A DNA stretch of 64,000 nt, taken from assembly GCF_040869045.1 (NCBI RefSeq), contig NC_090322.1, positions 193,687,477 to 193,751,476 on the forward strand, given 5' to 3'. Positions 50,521-63,929 of this stretch are shown here, piece after piece. This DNA comes from Eurosta solidaginis. Lineage: Eukaryota > Arthropoda > Insecta > Diptera > Tephritidae. A model generated the notes under the pieces. That model was not told where the DNA came from. It made no database searches and saw nothing but the letters and a program-made list of their open reading frames with translations. The number at the start of each line of letters is the position of its first letter. Within the stretch, counting starts at the first letter, position 1. Position numbers and translations under genes: made by a program.

Positions 50521-50549
50521 TTGCGGACGGGGCCGCGGGTAAAGGCTAG
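50521..50549 (+). terminator. Helitron 3' terminus, unit 2
   Basis: TTGCGGACGGGGCCGCGGGT then AAAGGCTAG and T. The next unit begins after a TCTAATCTAA spacer (50550-50559). Confidence 0.75.
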
Positions 50550-51392
50550 TCTAATCTAATCTAATATATATTATAAATGGGAAAGTTTGGATGTTAAGAT
50601 GTTTGGATGTTTGGATGTTTAGATGTTTGGATGTTTGGATGTTTGGATGTTTGGATGTTTGGATGTTTGTCCAGACGTTTGTCTTTGTGACTCAATAACG
50701 CAAGAACGGCTGGACCGATTTGGATGAAATTTTGCACACATATAGCCAATAGTCTAGAAGGATCTACTAGCTATATATTTTTCAAAAGGGGCGTGGTCCC
50801 CGCCCCCTAGGAACAGTTATAATTTAATTATTATATTTTTTCGTGATTGCGACTGAATCACGCCAGAATGGCTACACGGATTTTGATGAAATTTGGGACA
50901 CAGACAGTAGTATACTAGCGAAATTTTTTTCGAACATGGAAAGAGGGGTGGGGGTCCCACGACCCCTTAGAGAAATTATTTTTCAATAATTTTTACACAT
51001 TATAACTTTACGTATACTGGCCTTCACCAATATCACAGACTCAAGGGGTCAAATAAGTCGAGGGCTTACAAAGTAAGCAGTGACACCCTCCGCCCGGCCC
51101 CCTTCCTTTATCTCCCCCTCTGGTGTAAAATCTATAAATTGTTATAACTCAATATAAATTTTCTCCTAAATCAATAGTTTTTGGTATCTGGTACATACAG
51201 AACGAGATCTAGACAATTTTGGAGGAACGATCAGTGGTCCTCTCCTCTACTCCCGCCAACCGCCCTCCATCAATTGTTTTTATTAGCACGCTTTTATTAG
51301 CTTTACCTGTATGTTTCTATGTAACTTTTTATTCGCTCCAACGCGCCTGCTGCCTTATTAACATGGTTTTATAATTAGCTTCACCTTATTTG

Positions 51393-54300
51393 TAATCCCG
51401 TAAGGGTCATATCATTTCTGGATGGTTTTCGGTATCCGTCCGGGATCCCGTCGGTGTCATTTCGGGACCATTTGGGGTCCATTCCGGCATCATTTCTGGA
51501 TGGTTTTCTGGATCCGTCCGGGATCCTGTCGGGGTCATTTTGGGACTTTTGCGGGATCATTTGGGGTCTCTTCCGGCATCATTTCTGGATGGTTTTCGGG
51601 ATCCGTCCGGGACCCTGTCGGGGTCATTTTGGGACTTTTGCGGGATCATTTGGGGTCTCTTCCGGCATCATTTCTGGATGGTTTACGGGATCCGTCCGGG
51701 ATCCTGTCGGGGTCATTTTGGGACTTTTGCGGGATCATTTGGGGTCTCTTCCGGCATCATTTCTGGATGGTTTACGGGATCCGTCCGGGACCCTGTCGGG
51801 GTCATTTTGGGACTTTAGCAGGATCATTTGGGGTCTCCTCCGGCATCATTTCTGGATGGTTTACGGGATCCGTCCGGGATCCTGTCGGGGTCATTTTGGG
51901 ATTTTTGCGGGATCATTTGGGGTCTCTTCCAGCATCATTTCTGGATGGTTTACGGGATCCGTCCGGGATCCCGTCGATGTCATTTCGGGACTATTACGGC
52001 ATCATTTGGAGTACCTTCCGGCATCATTTCTAGATGGTTTTCGGGATCCATCCGGGATCCCTTCGGGGTAATTTCGGAACTTTTTCTCGACTAATACAGG
52101 ATCATTTGGGGAACCTTTCGGCATCATTTCTGGATGGTTTACGGGATCCGTCCGGGATCCCGTCGGCGTCATTTTGGGACTTTTGCGGGATCATTTGGGG
52201 TCTCTTCCGGCATCATTTCTGGATGGTTTACGGGATCCGTCCGGGATCCTGTCGGGGTCATTTTGGGATTTTTTCGGGATCATTTGGGGTCTCTTCCAGC
52301 ATCATTTCTGGATGGTTTTCGGGATCCGTCCGGGATGCTGTCGGGGTCATTTTGAGACTTTTGCGGGATCATTTGGGGTCTCCTCCGGCATCATTTCTGG
52401 ATGGTTTACGGGATCCGTCCGGGAACCTGTCGGGGTCATTTTGGGACTTTTGCGGGATCATTTGGGGTCTCTTCCGGCATCATTTCTGGATGGTTTACGG
52501 GATCCGTCAGGATCCTGTCGGGGTCATTTTGGGACTTTTGCGGGATCATTTGGGGTCTCTTCTGGCATCATTTCTGGATGGTTTACGGGATCCGTCCGGG
52601 ATCATGTCGGGGTCATTTTGGGACTTTTGCGGGATCATTTGGGGTCTCTTCCGGCATCATTTCTGGATGGTTTACGGGAGCCGTCCGGGACCCTGTCGGG
52701 GTCATTTTGGGACTTTAGCGGGATCATTTGGGGTCTCCTCCGGCATCATTTCTGGATGGTTTACGGGATCCGTCCTGGATCCTGTCGGGGTCATTTTGGG
52801 ACTTTTGCGGGATCATTTGGGGTCTCTTCCGGCATCATTTCTGGATGGTTTTCGGGATCCGTCCGGGACCCTGTCGGGGTCATTTTGGGACTTTTGCGGG
52901 ATCATTTGGGGTCTCTTCCGGCATCATTTCTGGATGGTTTACGGGATCCGTCCGGGATCATGTCGGGGTCATTTTGGGACTTTTGCGGGATCATTTGGGG
53001 TCTCTTCCGGCATCATTTCTGGATGGTTTACGGGAGCCGTCCGGGACCCTGTCGGGGTCATTTTGGGACTTTAGCGGGATCATTTGGGGTCTCCTCCGGC
53101 ATCATTTCTGGATGCTTTTCGGGATCCGTCCGGGATCCCGTCGATGACATTTCGGGACTATTTCGGCATCATTTGGGGTACCTTCCGGTATCAATTCTAG
53201 ATGGTTTTCGTGATCCGTCCGGGATCCCGTCGGAGTCATTTCGGAATTTTTTCTCGACTAATACAGGATCATTTGGGGACCCTATCGGCATCATTTCTGG
53301 ATGGTTTTCGGGATCCGTCCGCGATTCCGTCAGGGTCATTTCGGGACTATTTCGGGATAATTTGGGGTACCTGCCGGCATCATTTCTGGATGGTTTTCGG
53401 TATCCGTCCGGGATCCCGTCGGTGTCATTTCGGAACCATTTGGGGTCCATTCCGGCATCATTTCTGGATGGTTTTCGGGATCCGTCCGGGATCCTGTCGG
53501 GGTCATTTTGGGACTTTTGCGGGATCATTTGGGGTCTCTTCCGGCATCATTTCTGGATGGTTTTCGGGATCCGTCCGGGATCCTGTCGGGGTCATTTTGA
53601 GACTTTTGCGGGATCATTTGGGGTCTCTTCCGGCATCACTTCTGTATGGTTTTCGGGATCCGTCCGGGATCCTGTCGGGGTCATTTTGGGCCTTTTGCGG
53701 GATCATTTGGGTTCTCTTCCGGCATCATTTCTGGATGGTTTACGGGATCCGTCCGGGATCCTGTCGGGGTCATTTTGGGACTTTTGCGGGATCATTTAGG
53801 GTCTCTTCCGGCATCATTTCTGGATGGTTTACAGGATCCGTCCGGGATCCTGTCGGGGTCATTTTGAGAATTTTGCGGGATCATTTGGGGTCTCTTCCGG
53901 CATCATTTCTGTATGGTTTTCGGGATCCGTCCGGGATCCTGTCGGGGTCATTTTGGGCCTTTTGCGGGATCATTTGGGTTCTCTTCCGGCATCATTTCTG
54001 GATGGTTTACGGGATCCGTCCGGGATCCCGTCGGGGTCATTTTGGGACTTTTGCGGGATCATTTGGGCTCTCTCCCGGCATCATTTCTGGATGGTTTTCG
54101 CGATCCGTCCGGGATCCTGTCGGGGTCATTTTGGGACTTTTGCGGGATCATTTGGGGTCTCTTCCGGCATCATTTCTGGATGGTTTACGAGATCCGTCCG
54201 GGATCCTGTCGGGGTCATTTTGGGACTTTTGCGGGATCATTTGGGGTCTCTTCCGGCATCATTTCTGGATGGTTTTAGGTATCGGTCTGGGATCCCCTCA

Positions 54301-55064
54301 AGGTCATTTCGGGACTTTTTCGGGACTATTTCGGAATCATTTTGGGACCCCTCCGGCATAATTTCTGGGTGATTTTCGGGATCTGTCCGGGATCCCGACG
54401 GACTTTTTCCGGACTATTTCTGGATTATTTGCGGACGTTTCAGAGCTCAGTTCTGGATGATTTTCGGGATCTGTCCGGGATCCCGTCGGAGTTATTTCGG
54501 GGTAATTTTGGGACCCTTCCAGGATAATTTCTTCATGATTTTCGGGATGGGTCTGAGTTTTTCGTGACTTTCGGGACTATTTCGGGATCATTTGCGGAAC
54601 CTTCAGAGATCAATTCTGGATGTTTTGTGGACTTTCCCGGGATCATTTGGGGATCCCTCCAGAGTCATTTCTGGATGGTTTTCGGGATCCCGTCAGGGTC
54701 ATTTCGGGCCTTTTTCGTGACTACTATTTCGGAATCATTTTGGGACCCCTCCGGGATAATTTCTGGGCGATTTTCGGGATTTGTCCGGGATCCCGTCAGA
54801 GTTTTTTCGAGACTTTTTCGGACTATATCGGGATCATTTGCGGACCGTTCAGGAATCAAATCTGGATGGTTTTCGGGATCCGTCCGGGATCCCGTCAGCG
54901 TCATTTCGGGACTTTTCGTGACTACTTCGGGATTATTTTGGGACCCTGCCGGCATCATTTCTGGATAGTTTTCGAGATTTGTCCAGGATCCCGTCGGCAT
55001 CATTTCGTGACTATTTGGTGTCATTTAGGGACACTTCCGGGATCATTTGAGGTCTCTTCGAAAC
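51393..55064 (+). repeat. 89-bp minisatellite array of unit 3
   Basis: Homogeneous monomers run from about 51480 to 54270 with TTTTGCGGGATCATTTGGGG in nearly every repeat, then diverged monomers follow. The longest stop-free frame reaches 541 codons (52174-53799), and neighbouring frames are open too. The translation cycles every 89 residues (three monomers), the signature of a repeat and not of a selected protein. Confidence 0.92.
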
Positions 55065-55544
55065 CGGTAATTCAGCACACGTGGCCGTGGATTTACCGCA
55101 AATTATTCGTAATTAAAATTCGGTATGTTTTATCTTTAATATATCACAGCTTTTTCGTTCTATTTTTAAATTAATCCTGTAACGAACTATTACAACTATA
55201 ATTAAAATTTTTGTAATATTTTAACCAACTAAATACCCGAAAAAGCAACACTGCTTTCATTTAAAAACTTCTTTTTGGTTTTAGCTAATTGCAGTTTCAC
55301 TCCTTTGTTCTATGAGTAGTAATTCTTTCACCCCTGTCATATCAATTAATTTAACTTAGAAACAAAATGTATTTTTTTTTAATTCGAAAAAAGTGTATTG
55401 TACTATTCATGTAAGCGTGCCCATCAGCTCAGTTAGTTCTTTTTTTTACTGTATTAAAAAATAAAATACATTGACAGAAAAAATTTTTAAACAGACAACT
55501 TGATAAGCAGGCTAACGTGAATAGCACATATATTTTATTTTCTC

Positions 55545-55574
55545 CTTGCGGACGGGGCCGCGGGTAAAGGCTAG
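55545..55574 (+). terminator. Helitron 3' terminus, unit 3
   Basis: CTTGCGGACGGGGCCGCGGG then TAAAGGCTAG, directly joined to TATATATTATAAATGG of unit 4. Confidence 0.75.
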
Positions 55575-56370
55575 TATATATTATAAATGGCAAAGTTTGG
55601 ATGTGAAGATGTTTGGATGTTTGGATGTTTGTCCAGACGTTTGTCTTTGTGACTCAATCACGCAAGAACGGCTGGACCGATTTGGATGAAATTTTGGACA
55701 CATATAGCCAATAGTCTAGAAGGATCTACTAACTATATATTTTTGAAAAGGGGCGTGGTACCCGCCCCCTAGGAACAGTTATAATTTAATTATTATATTT
55801 TTTCGTCTTTGCGACTGAATCACGCCAGAATGGCTACACGGATTTTGATGAAATTTGGGACACAGACAGTAGTCTACTAGCGAAATTTTTTTCGAGCATG
55901 GAAAGAGGGGTGGGGGTCCCACGACCCCTTCGAGAAATTATTTTTCAATAATTTTTACACATTATAACTTTACGTTTACTGGCCTTCACCAATATCACAG
56001 ACTCAAGGGGTCAAATAAGTCGAGGGCTTACAAAGTAAGCAGTGACATCCTCCGCCCGCCCCCCCCCCCCCCCCCTTTATCTTCCCCTCTGGTGTAAGAT
56101 CTATAAATTGTTATAACTCAATATAAATTTTCTCCTAAATCAATAGTTTTTGGTATCTGGTACATACAGAACGAGATCTAGACAATTTTGGAGGAACGAT
56201 CAGTGGTCCTCTCCTCTACTCCCGCAATCCGCCCTCCATCAATTGTTTTTATTAGCACGCTTTTATTAGCTTTACCTGTATGTTTCTATGTAACTTTTTA
56301 TTCGCTCCAATGCGCCTGCTGCCTTATTAACATGGTTTTATAATTAGCTTCACCTTATTTGTAATCCCGT

Positions 56371-59300
56371 AAGGGTCATATCGAGACCCTCCGGGATCAT
56401 TTATGGATGGTTTTCGGGATCGGTCCGGGATTACGCCGGGGTAATTTCGGGACTTTTTAGGGATCCGTCCGGGATCCCGTCGGGACAATTTCGGGGCTAT
56501 TTCGGGATCATTAGGGGTATCTTCCGGCATCATTTCTGGATGGTTTACGGGATCCGTCCGGGATCCCGTCGGTGTCATTTCGGGACCATTTGGGGTCCAT
56601 TCCGGCATCATTTCTGGATGGTTTTCGGGATCCGTCCGAGATCCTGTCGGGGTTATTTTGGGACTATTACGGCATCATTTGGGGTACCTTCCGGCATCAT
56701 TTCTAGATGGTTTTCGGGATCCATCCGGGATCCCGTCGGGGTCATTTCGGAACTTTTTCTCGACTAATACAGGATGATTTGGCGAACCTTTCGGCATCAT
56801 TTCTGGATGGTTTACGGGATCCGTCCGGGATCCCGTCGGCGTCATTTTGGGACTTTTGCGGGATCATTTGGGGTCTCTTCCGGCATCATTTCTGGATGGT
56901 TTACGGGATCCGTCCGGGATCCTGTCGGGGTCATTTTGGCACTTTTGCGGGATCATTTGGGGTCTCTTCCAGCATCATTTCTGGATGGTGTTCGGGATCC
57001 GTCCGGGATCCTGTCGGGGTCATTTTGAGACTTTTGCGGGATCATTTGGGGTCTCCTCCGGCATCATTTCTGGATGGTTTACGGGATCCGTCCGGGATCC
57101 TGTCGGGGTCATTTTGGGACTTTTGCGGGATCACTTGGGGTCTCTTCCGGCATCATTTCTGGATGGTTTACGGGATCCGTCCGGGATCCTGTCGGGGTCA
57201 TTTTGGGACTTTTGCGGGATCATTTGGGGTCTCTTCCGGCATCATTTCTGGATGGTTTACGGGATCCGTCCGGGACCCTGTCGGGGTCATTTTGGGACTT
57301 TAGCGGGATCATTTGGGGTCTCCTCCGGCATCATTTCAGGATGGCTTACGGGATCCGTCCGGGATCCTGTCGGGGTCATTTTGGGACTTTTGCGGGATCA
57401 TTTGGGGTCTCTCCCGGCATCATTTCTGGATGGTTTTCGGGATCCGTCCGGGATCCTGTCGGGGTCATTTGGGGACTTTTGCGGGATCATTTGGGGTATC
57501 TTCCGACATCATTTCTGGATGGTTTACGGGATCCGTCCGGGATCCTGTCGGGGTCATTTTGGGACTTTTGCGGGATCATTTGGGGTCTCTTCCGGCATCA
57601 TTTCTGGATGGTTTACGGGATCCGTCCGGGACCCTGTCGGGGTCATTTTGGGACTTTAGCGGGATCATTTGGGGTCTCCTCCGGCATCATTTCTGGATGG
57701 TTTTCGGAATCCGTCCGCGATCCCGTCAGGGTCATTTCGGGACTATTTCGGGATAATTTGGGGTACCTGCCGGCATCATTTCTGGATGGTTTTCGGTATC
57801 CGTCCGGGATCCCGTCGGTGACATTTAGGGACCATTTGGGGTCCATACCGGCATCATTTCTGGATGGTTTTCGGGATCCGTCCGGGATCCTGTCGGCGTC
57901 ATTTTGGGACTTTTGCGGGATCATTTGGGGTCTCTTCCGGCATCTTTTCTGGATGGTTTACGGGATCCGTCCGGGATCCTGTCGGGGTCATTTTGGGACT
58001 TTTGCGGGATCATTTGGGGTCTCTTCCAGCATCATTTCTGGATGGTTTTCGGGATCCGTCCGGGATCCCGTCGATGTCATTTCGGGACTATTACGGTATC
58101 ATTTGGGGTACCTTCCGGCATCATTTCTAGATGGTTTTCGGGATCCATCCGGGATCCCGTCGGGGTCATTTCGGAACTTTTTCTCGACTAATACAGGATG
58201 ATTTGGGAAACCTTTCGGCATCATTTCTGGATGGTTTACGGGATCCGTCCGGGATCCCGTCGGCGTCATTTTGGGACTTTTGGGGGATCATTTGGGGCTC
58301 TTCCGGCATCATTTCTGGATGGTTTACGGGATCCGTCCGGGATCCTGTCGGGGTCATTTTGAGACTTTTGCGGGATCATTTGGGGTCTCCTCCGGCATCA
58401 TTTCTGGATGGTTTACGGGATCCGCCCGGGATCCTGTCGGGGTCATTTTGGGACTTTTGCGGGATCATTTGGGGTCTCTTCCGGCATCATTTCTGGATGG
58501 TTTACGGGATCCGTCCGGGATACTGTCGGGGTCATTTTGGGACTTTTTCGGGATCATTTGGGGTCTCTTCCGGCATCATTTCTGGATGGTTTACGGGATC
58601 CGTCCGGGATCCTGTCGGTGTCATTTCGGGACCATTTGGGGTTCATTCCGGCATCATTTCTGGATGGTTTTCGGGATCCGTCCGGGATCCTGTCGGGGTC
58701 ATTTTGGGACTTTTTCCGGATCATTTGGGGTCTCTTCCGGCATCATTTCTGGATGGCGTTCGGGATCCGTCCGGGATCCTGTCGGGGTCATTTTGGGACT
58801 TTTGCGGGATCATTTGGGGTCTCTTCCGGCATCATTTCTGGATGGTTTACGGGATCCGTCCGGGAAACTGTCGGGGTCATTTTGGGCCTTTTGCGGGATC
58901 ATTTCGGTTTTCTTCCGGCATCATTTCTGGATGGTTTACGGGATCCGTCCAGGATCCTGTCGGGGTCATTTTGGGACTTTTGCGGGATCATTTGGGGTCT
59001 CTCCCGGCATCATTTCTGGATGGTTTTCGGGATCCGTCCGGGATCCTGTCGGGGTCATTTTGGGACATTTGCGGGATCATTTGGGGTCTCTTCCGGCATC
59101 ATTTCTGGATGGTTTAGGAGATCCGTCCGGGATCCTGCCGGGGTCATTTTGGGACTTTTGCGGGATCATTTGGGGTATCTCCCGGCATCATTTCTGGATG
59201 GTTTTCGGGATCCGTCCGGGATCCTGTCGGGGTCATTTTGGGACTTTTGCGGGATAATTTGGGGTCTCTTCCGGCATCATTTCTGGATGGTTTACGAGAT

Positions 59301-62300
59301 CCGTCCGGGATCCTGTCGGGGTCATTTTGGGACTTTTGCGAGATCATTTGGGGTCTCTTCCGGCATCATTTCTGGATGGTTTACGGGATCCGTCCGGGAC
59401 CCTGTCGGGTCATTTTGGGATTTTAGCAGGATCATTTGGGGTCTCCTCCGGCATCATTTCTGGATGGTTTTCGGGATCCGTCCGGGATCCTGTCGGGGTC
59501 ATTTTGGGACCTTTGCGGGATCATTTGGGGTCTCTTCCGGCATCATTTCTAGATGGTTTTCGGGATCCGTCCGGGATCCCGTCGGAGTCATTTCGGAACT
59601 TTTTCTCGACTAATACAGGATCATTTGGGGACCCTTTCGGCACCATTTCTGGATAGTTTTAGGGATCCGTTCGGGATCCCGACGGGGTCATATCGGGACC
59701 ATTTGGGGTACCTACCGGCATCATTTCTGGATGGTTTACGGGATCCGTCCGGGATCCTGTCGGGGTCATTTTGGGACTTTAGCGGGATCATTTGGGGTCT
59801 CCTCCGGCATCATTTCTGGATAGTTTCCGGATCCGTCCGGGATTCCGTCCGCGTAATTTCGGGACTATTAGGGGGTTATTTGGGGACCTTTCCCGCATCA
59901 TTTCTGGATAGTTTTAGGGATCCGTTCGGGATCCCGACGGGGTCATATCGGGACCATTTGGGGTACCTACCGGCATCATTTCTGGTTGGTTTTCGGGATC
60001 CGTCCGGGATCATTTCGGGACTATTTCGGGATCATTTGGGTACCTACCTTCATCATTTCTGGATGATTTTCGGGATCCGTACGGGATCCCGTCGGGGTCA
60101 TTTCAGGACTTTTTCGGGATCCGCCCGTGATCCCGCCGGGGTAATTTCGGGACTTTTTCGGGATCATTTTGGGACCCTTCTGGGATCATTTCTGTATAGT
60201 TTTCGGGATCTGTCCGGGATCCCGTCGGGGTTATTTTGGGACATTTTCGGGACTATTCCGGAATCATTTCGGGATTATTTCGCTATCATTTGGGGACCCT
60301 TCCGGCATCATTTCTGGATGGTTTTCGGGATCAGTCCGGGAACCCGTCGGGGTACTTTCGGGATCATTTGCGTGCCTTCGAGAGATAAATTCTTGATGGT
60401 TGCCGGGATCATTACGGGACTTTTTCGGGATTATTTTGGGTCCCTTTAGGCATCATTTCTGGATGGTCTTCGAGATTCGTCCGGCATCCCGTCGGGGTCA
60501 TTTCGGGACATTTTCGCGACTAATACGGGATCATCTGGGACCCTTTCGGCATCATTTCTGGATGGTTTTCGGGATCCGTCCGGGATCTCGTCGGAGTAAT
60601 TTGGGGACTTTTTCGGGATCATTTGGGGGCTCTTCCGGCATCATTTCTGGATGGTTTTCGGGATCCGTCCGAGATCTCGTCGGGGTCATTTGGGGACTTT
60701 TTCGGGATCATTTGGGGGCTCTTCCGGCATCATTTCTGGATCGTTTTCGTTATCCGTCCGGGATCCCGTCGGGATCATTTCGGGACTTTTCGCGACTAAT
60801 ATGGGTTCAGTTGGGTACCCTTTCGGCATCATTTCTGGATGGTTTTCGGGATCCGTCTCGGATCTCGTCGGGGTCATTTGGGGACTTTTTCGGGATCATT
60901 TGGGGGCTCTTGCGGCATCATTTCTGGATGGTTTTCGGGATCCGTCCGGGATCTCGTCGGGATCATTTGGGGACTTTTTCGGGATCATTTGGGGGCTCTT
61001 ACGGCATCATTTCTGGATGGTTTTCGGGATCCGTCCGGGATCCCGTCGGGGTCATTTCGGGACTTTTTCCCGACTAATACGGGATCATTTGGGAACCCTT
61101 TCGGCATCATTTCTGGATGGTTTTCGGGATCCGTCCGGGATCCCGTCGGGGTCATTTCGGGACTTCTTCGCGAATAATACGGGATCATTTGGGAACCCTT
61201 TCGGCATGGTTTTCGGGATCCGTCCGGGATCCCATCAGAGTAATATCGGGACTATTAGGGGATCATTGGGGACCTTTCCGGCATCATTTCTGGATAATTT
61301 TCGGGATGCCGACGAAGTCATTTCGGGACTATTTCGGGATCATTTGGGATACCTACCGGCATCATTTCTGAATGGTTTTTGGGATTCGTCCGGGATCCCG
61401 TCGAGGTCATTTCGGGACTTTTTCTCGACTAATACGGGATCATTTGCGGACCCTTTCGGCATCATTTCTGGATAGTTGTCGGGATACGTTCGGGATCCCG
61501 TCACGGTCATTTCGGGACGATTAGGGGATCATTTGAGGACCTTTCCGGCATCATTTCTGGATAGTTTTCGGAATCCTTTCGGGATCCCGTCACGGTCATT
61601 TCGGGACTACTTCGGGATCATTTTCGGACCCTCCCTAGATCATTTCTGAATGGATTTTGGGATCTGTCCGGGATGCCGTCAGGATCATTTTGGGAGTATT
61701 AGGTGATCATTTGAGGACCTTTCCGGCATCACTTCTACATGGTTTTCGGTATCCGTTCAGGATCTCGTCGGAATAAGTGCGGGACTTTTTCGGGATCATT
61801 TGGGGTCCCTTCCGGCATCATTTCTGGATGGTTTTAGGTCATTTCGGGACTATTAGAGGATCATTTGAGGACCTTTTTGGCATCATTTCTGAGTAGTTTT
61901 CGGGATCTGTACGGGAACCCATCGGGGCAATTTCGGGATCATTTGGGGACCCTTTAGTGGTTATTTCACGGCTTTTTCTGTATTATTTCGGGATCATCTT
62001 GATGGTTGCCGGGATCATTACGGGACTTTTTCGGGGTTATTTTGGGTCCCTTTAGGCATCATTTCTGGATGGTCTTCGAGATTCGTCCGGCATCCCGTCG
62101 GGGTCATTTCGGTACATTTTCGCGACTAATACGGGATCATCTGGGACCCTTTCGGCATCATTTCTGGATTGTTTTCGGGATCCGTCCGGGATCTCGTCGG
62201 AGTAATTTGGGGACTTTTTCGGGATCATTTGGGGGCTCTTCCGGCATCATTTCTGGATGGTTTTCGGGATCCGTCCGAGATCTCGTCGGGGTCATTTGGG

Positions 62301-63805
62301 GACTTTTTCGGGATCATTTGGGGGCTCTTCCGGCATCATTTCTGGGATCGTTTTCGTTATCCGTCCGGGATCCCGTCGGGGTCATTTCGGGACTTTTTCG
62401 CGACTAATATGGGTTCAGTTGGGAACCCTTTCGGCATCATTTCTGGATGGTTTTCGGGATCCGTCTCGGATCTCGTCGGGGTCATTTGGGGACTTTTTCG
62501 GGATCATTTGGGGGCTCTTGCGGCATCATTTCTGGATGGTTTTCGGGATCCGTCCGGGATCTCGTCGGGATCATTTGGGGACTTTTTCGGGATCATTTGG
62601 GGTACCTTCCGGCATCATTTCTATATGGTTTTGAGGATCCGTCCGGGATCCCGTCGGGATTATTTCGGGACTTTTTATCGACTGGTATCGGATCATTTGG
62701 GGACCCTTTCGGCATCATTTCTGGATTGTTTTCGGGATCCGTCCGGGATCTCGTCGGAGTAATTTGGGGACTTTTTCGGGATCATTTGGGGGCTCTTGCG
62801 GCATCATTTCTGGATGGTTTTCGGGATCCGTACGGGATCCTGCCACGGTCATTTCGGGACTATTTCGGGATCATTTGGGGTACCTTCCGGCATCATTTCT
62901 ATATGGTTTTGAGGATCCGTCCGGGATCCCGTCGGGATTATTTCGGGACTTTTTATCGACTGGTATCGGATCATTTGGGGACCCATTCGGCATAATTTCT
63001 GGATGGTTTTCGGGATCCGTCCGAGATCCCTTCGGGGTCATTTCGGAACTTTTTCGGGATCATTTGGGGTCCCTTCCGGCATAATTTCTGGATGGTTTTA
63101 GGTCATTTCGGGACTATTAGGGGATCATTTGAGGACCTTCCGGCATCATTTCTGGATAGTTTTTGAGATCCGTGCGGGATCCCGTCGGGGTAATTTCTGG
63201 ACTTTTCAGAGATTGTTTCGGGATTATTTTGGGCCCTTCCAAGATCATTTCTGGATGGATGTCGAGATCTGTCCGGGATCCCGTCAGGGTCATTTAGGAG
63301 TCCGTTCGAGATCCCGTAAGGGTCATTTCGGGACTATTAGGGGATCATTTGAGGACCTTTCCGGCATCATTTCTGGATAGTTTTCGGAATCCGTGTGCGA
63401 TCCCGTCGGGGTAATTTCAGGACTTTTTCGGGACTAATACGGGATCATTTTGGGACCCTTCCGCAATCATTTCTGTATGGTTTTCGCGATCCGTCGTGGA
63501 TCCCCTAGGGACCCTTCCTGGATTTTCTGGATGGTTTTTGAGAACCGTCCGGGAGCCCGTCAGGGTAATTTCGGGACTATTTCGGGATCATTTTGGTACC
63601 CTTCAGGCATCATTTCTTTGCGGTTCTCTGGATAAGTCTAGAATCGTGTCGTTGTCATTTCGGGGTTTTTGGGACTATTCCGGCAACTTTTGGAGATCCT
63701 TCCGTGGCATTTCTAGATGGTTTTCGGGATCAGTCCGCGATAGCGTCGGGTCATTTCTTGGATTTTTCTGGATAATTTCGGGATCATTTTGGGATCCTAT
63801 CAGGT
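56371..63805 (+). repeat. 89-bp minisatellite array of unit 4
   Basis: About 7.4 kb. A homogeneous part (56800-59560) resembles units 2 and 3, and a second part (60400-63800) has monomers with GGATCTCGTCGGGGTCATTT like unit 1. The 255-bp duplicated segment of unit 2 recurs at 59650 and 59905. The array is thus a mosaic of both array types. Confidence 0.9.
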
Positions 63806-63929
63806 TATCAGCTCATTTAGTTCTTTTTTTACTCAATTACAAAAATAAAATGTATTAGACAGAAACATCTTTTTAAACAGATAACTTGATAAGCAGGCTA
63901 ACGTGAATATCCCATATATTTAATTTTCT

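Larger units (their letters stand above)
44781..50549 (+). mobile_element. Helitron-like unit 2
   Basis: Starts TCTAATATATATTATAAATG two bases after the CTAG of unit 1 and ends CTAG at 50546-50549. It has four GGATGTTT-type units, the same 5' core, and then a ~270-bp unique block (TCTCCCCCTCTGGTGTAAAA to CACCTTATTTGTAATCCCGT, 45288-45577). A ~4.5-kb minisatellite follows, then a ~500-bp AT-rich 3' part (50040-50549). That 3' part is nearly identical to unit 3 and different from units 1 and 4. Confidence 0.8.
50560..55574 (+). mobile_element. Helitron-like unit 3
   Basis: Starts TCTAATATATATTATAAATG and ends CTAG at 55571-55574. It has nine GGATGTTT-type units. The 5' core, the ~270-bp unique block (51108-51396) and the AT-rich 3' part are as in unit 2. 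The last ~1.3 kb (about 54270-55574) matches unit 2 (about 49240-50549) with few differences, including edge monomers of the array, which points to duplication of a whole unit. Confidence 0.8.

Noticed and set aside
40600..61188. Minus-strand frames with repeated SRTDPENHPEMMPE-like text
   Set aside because: Complement of the same minisatellite; shorter than the plus-strand frames and without any family resemblance.
40508..63858. Dozens of open frames of 60-541 codons with repeated GSFWDFCGIIWGLFRHHF-like text
   Set aside because: They are three-frame readings of the 89-bp minisatellite, which lacks stop codons. All frames are open at once and there is no start context, splice structure or known domain.
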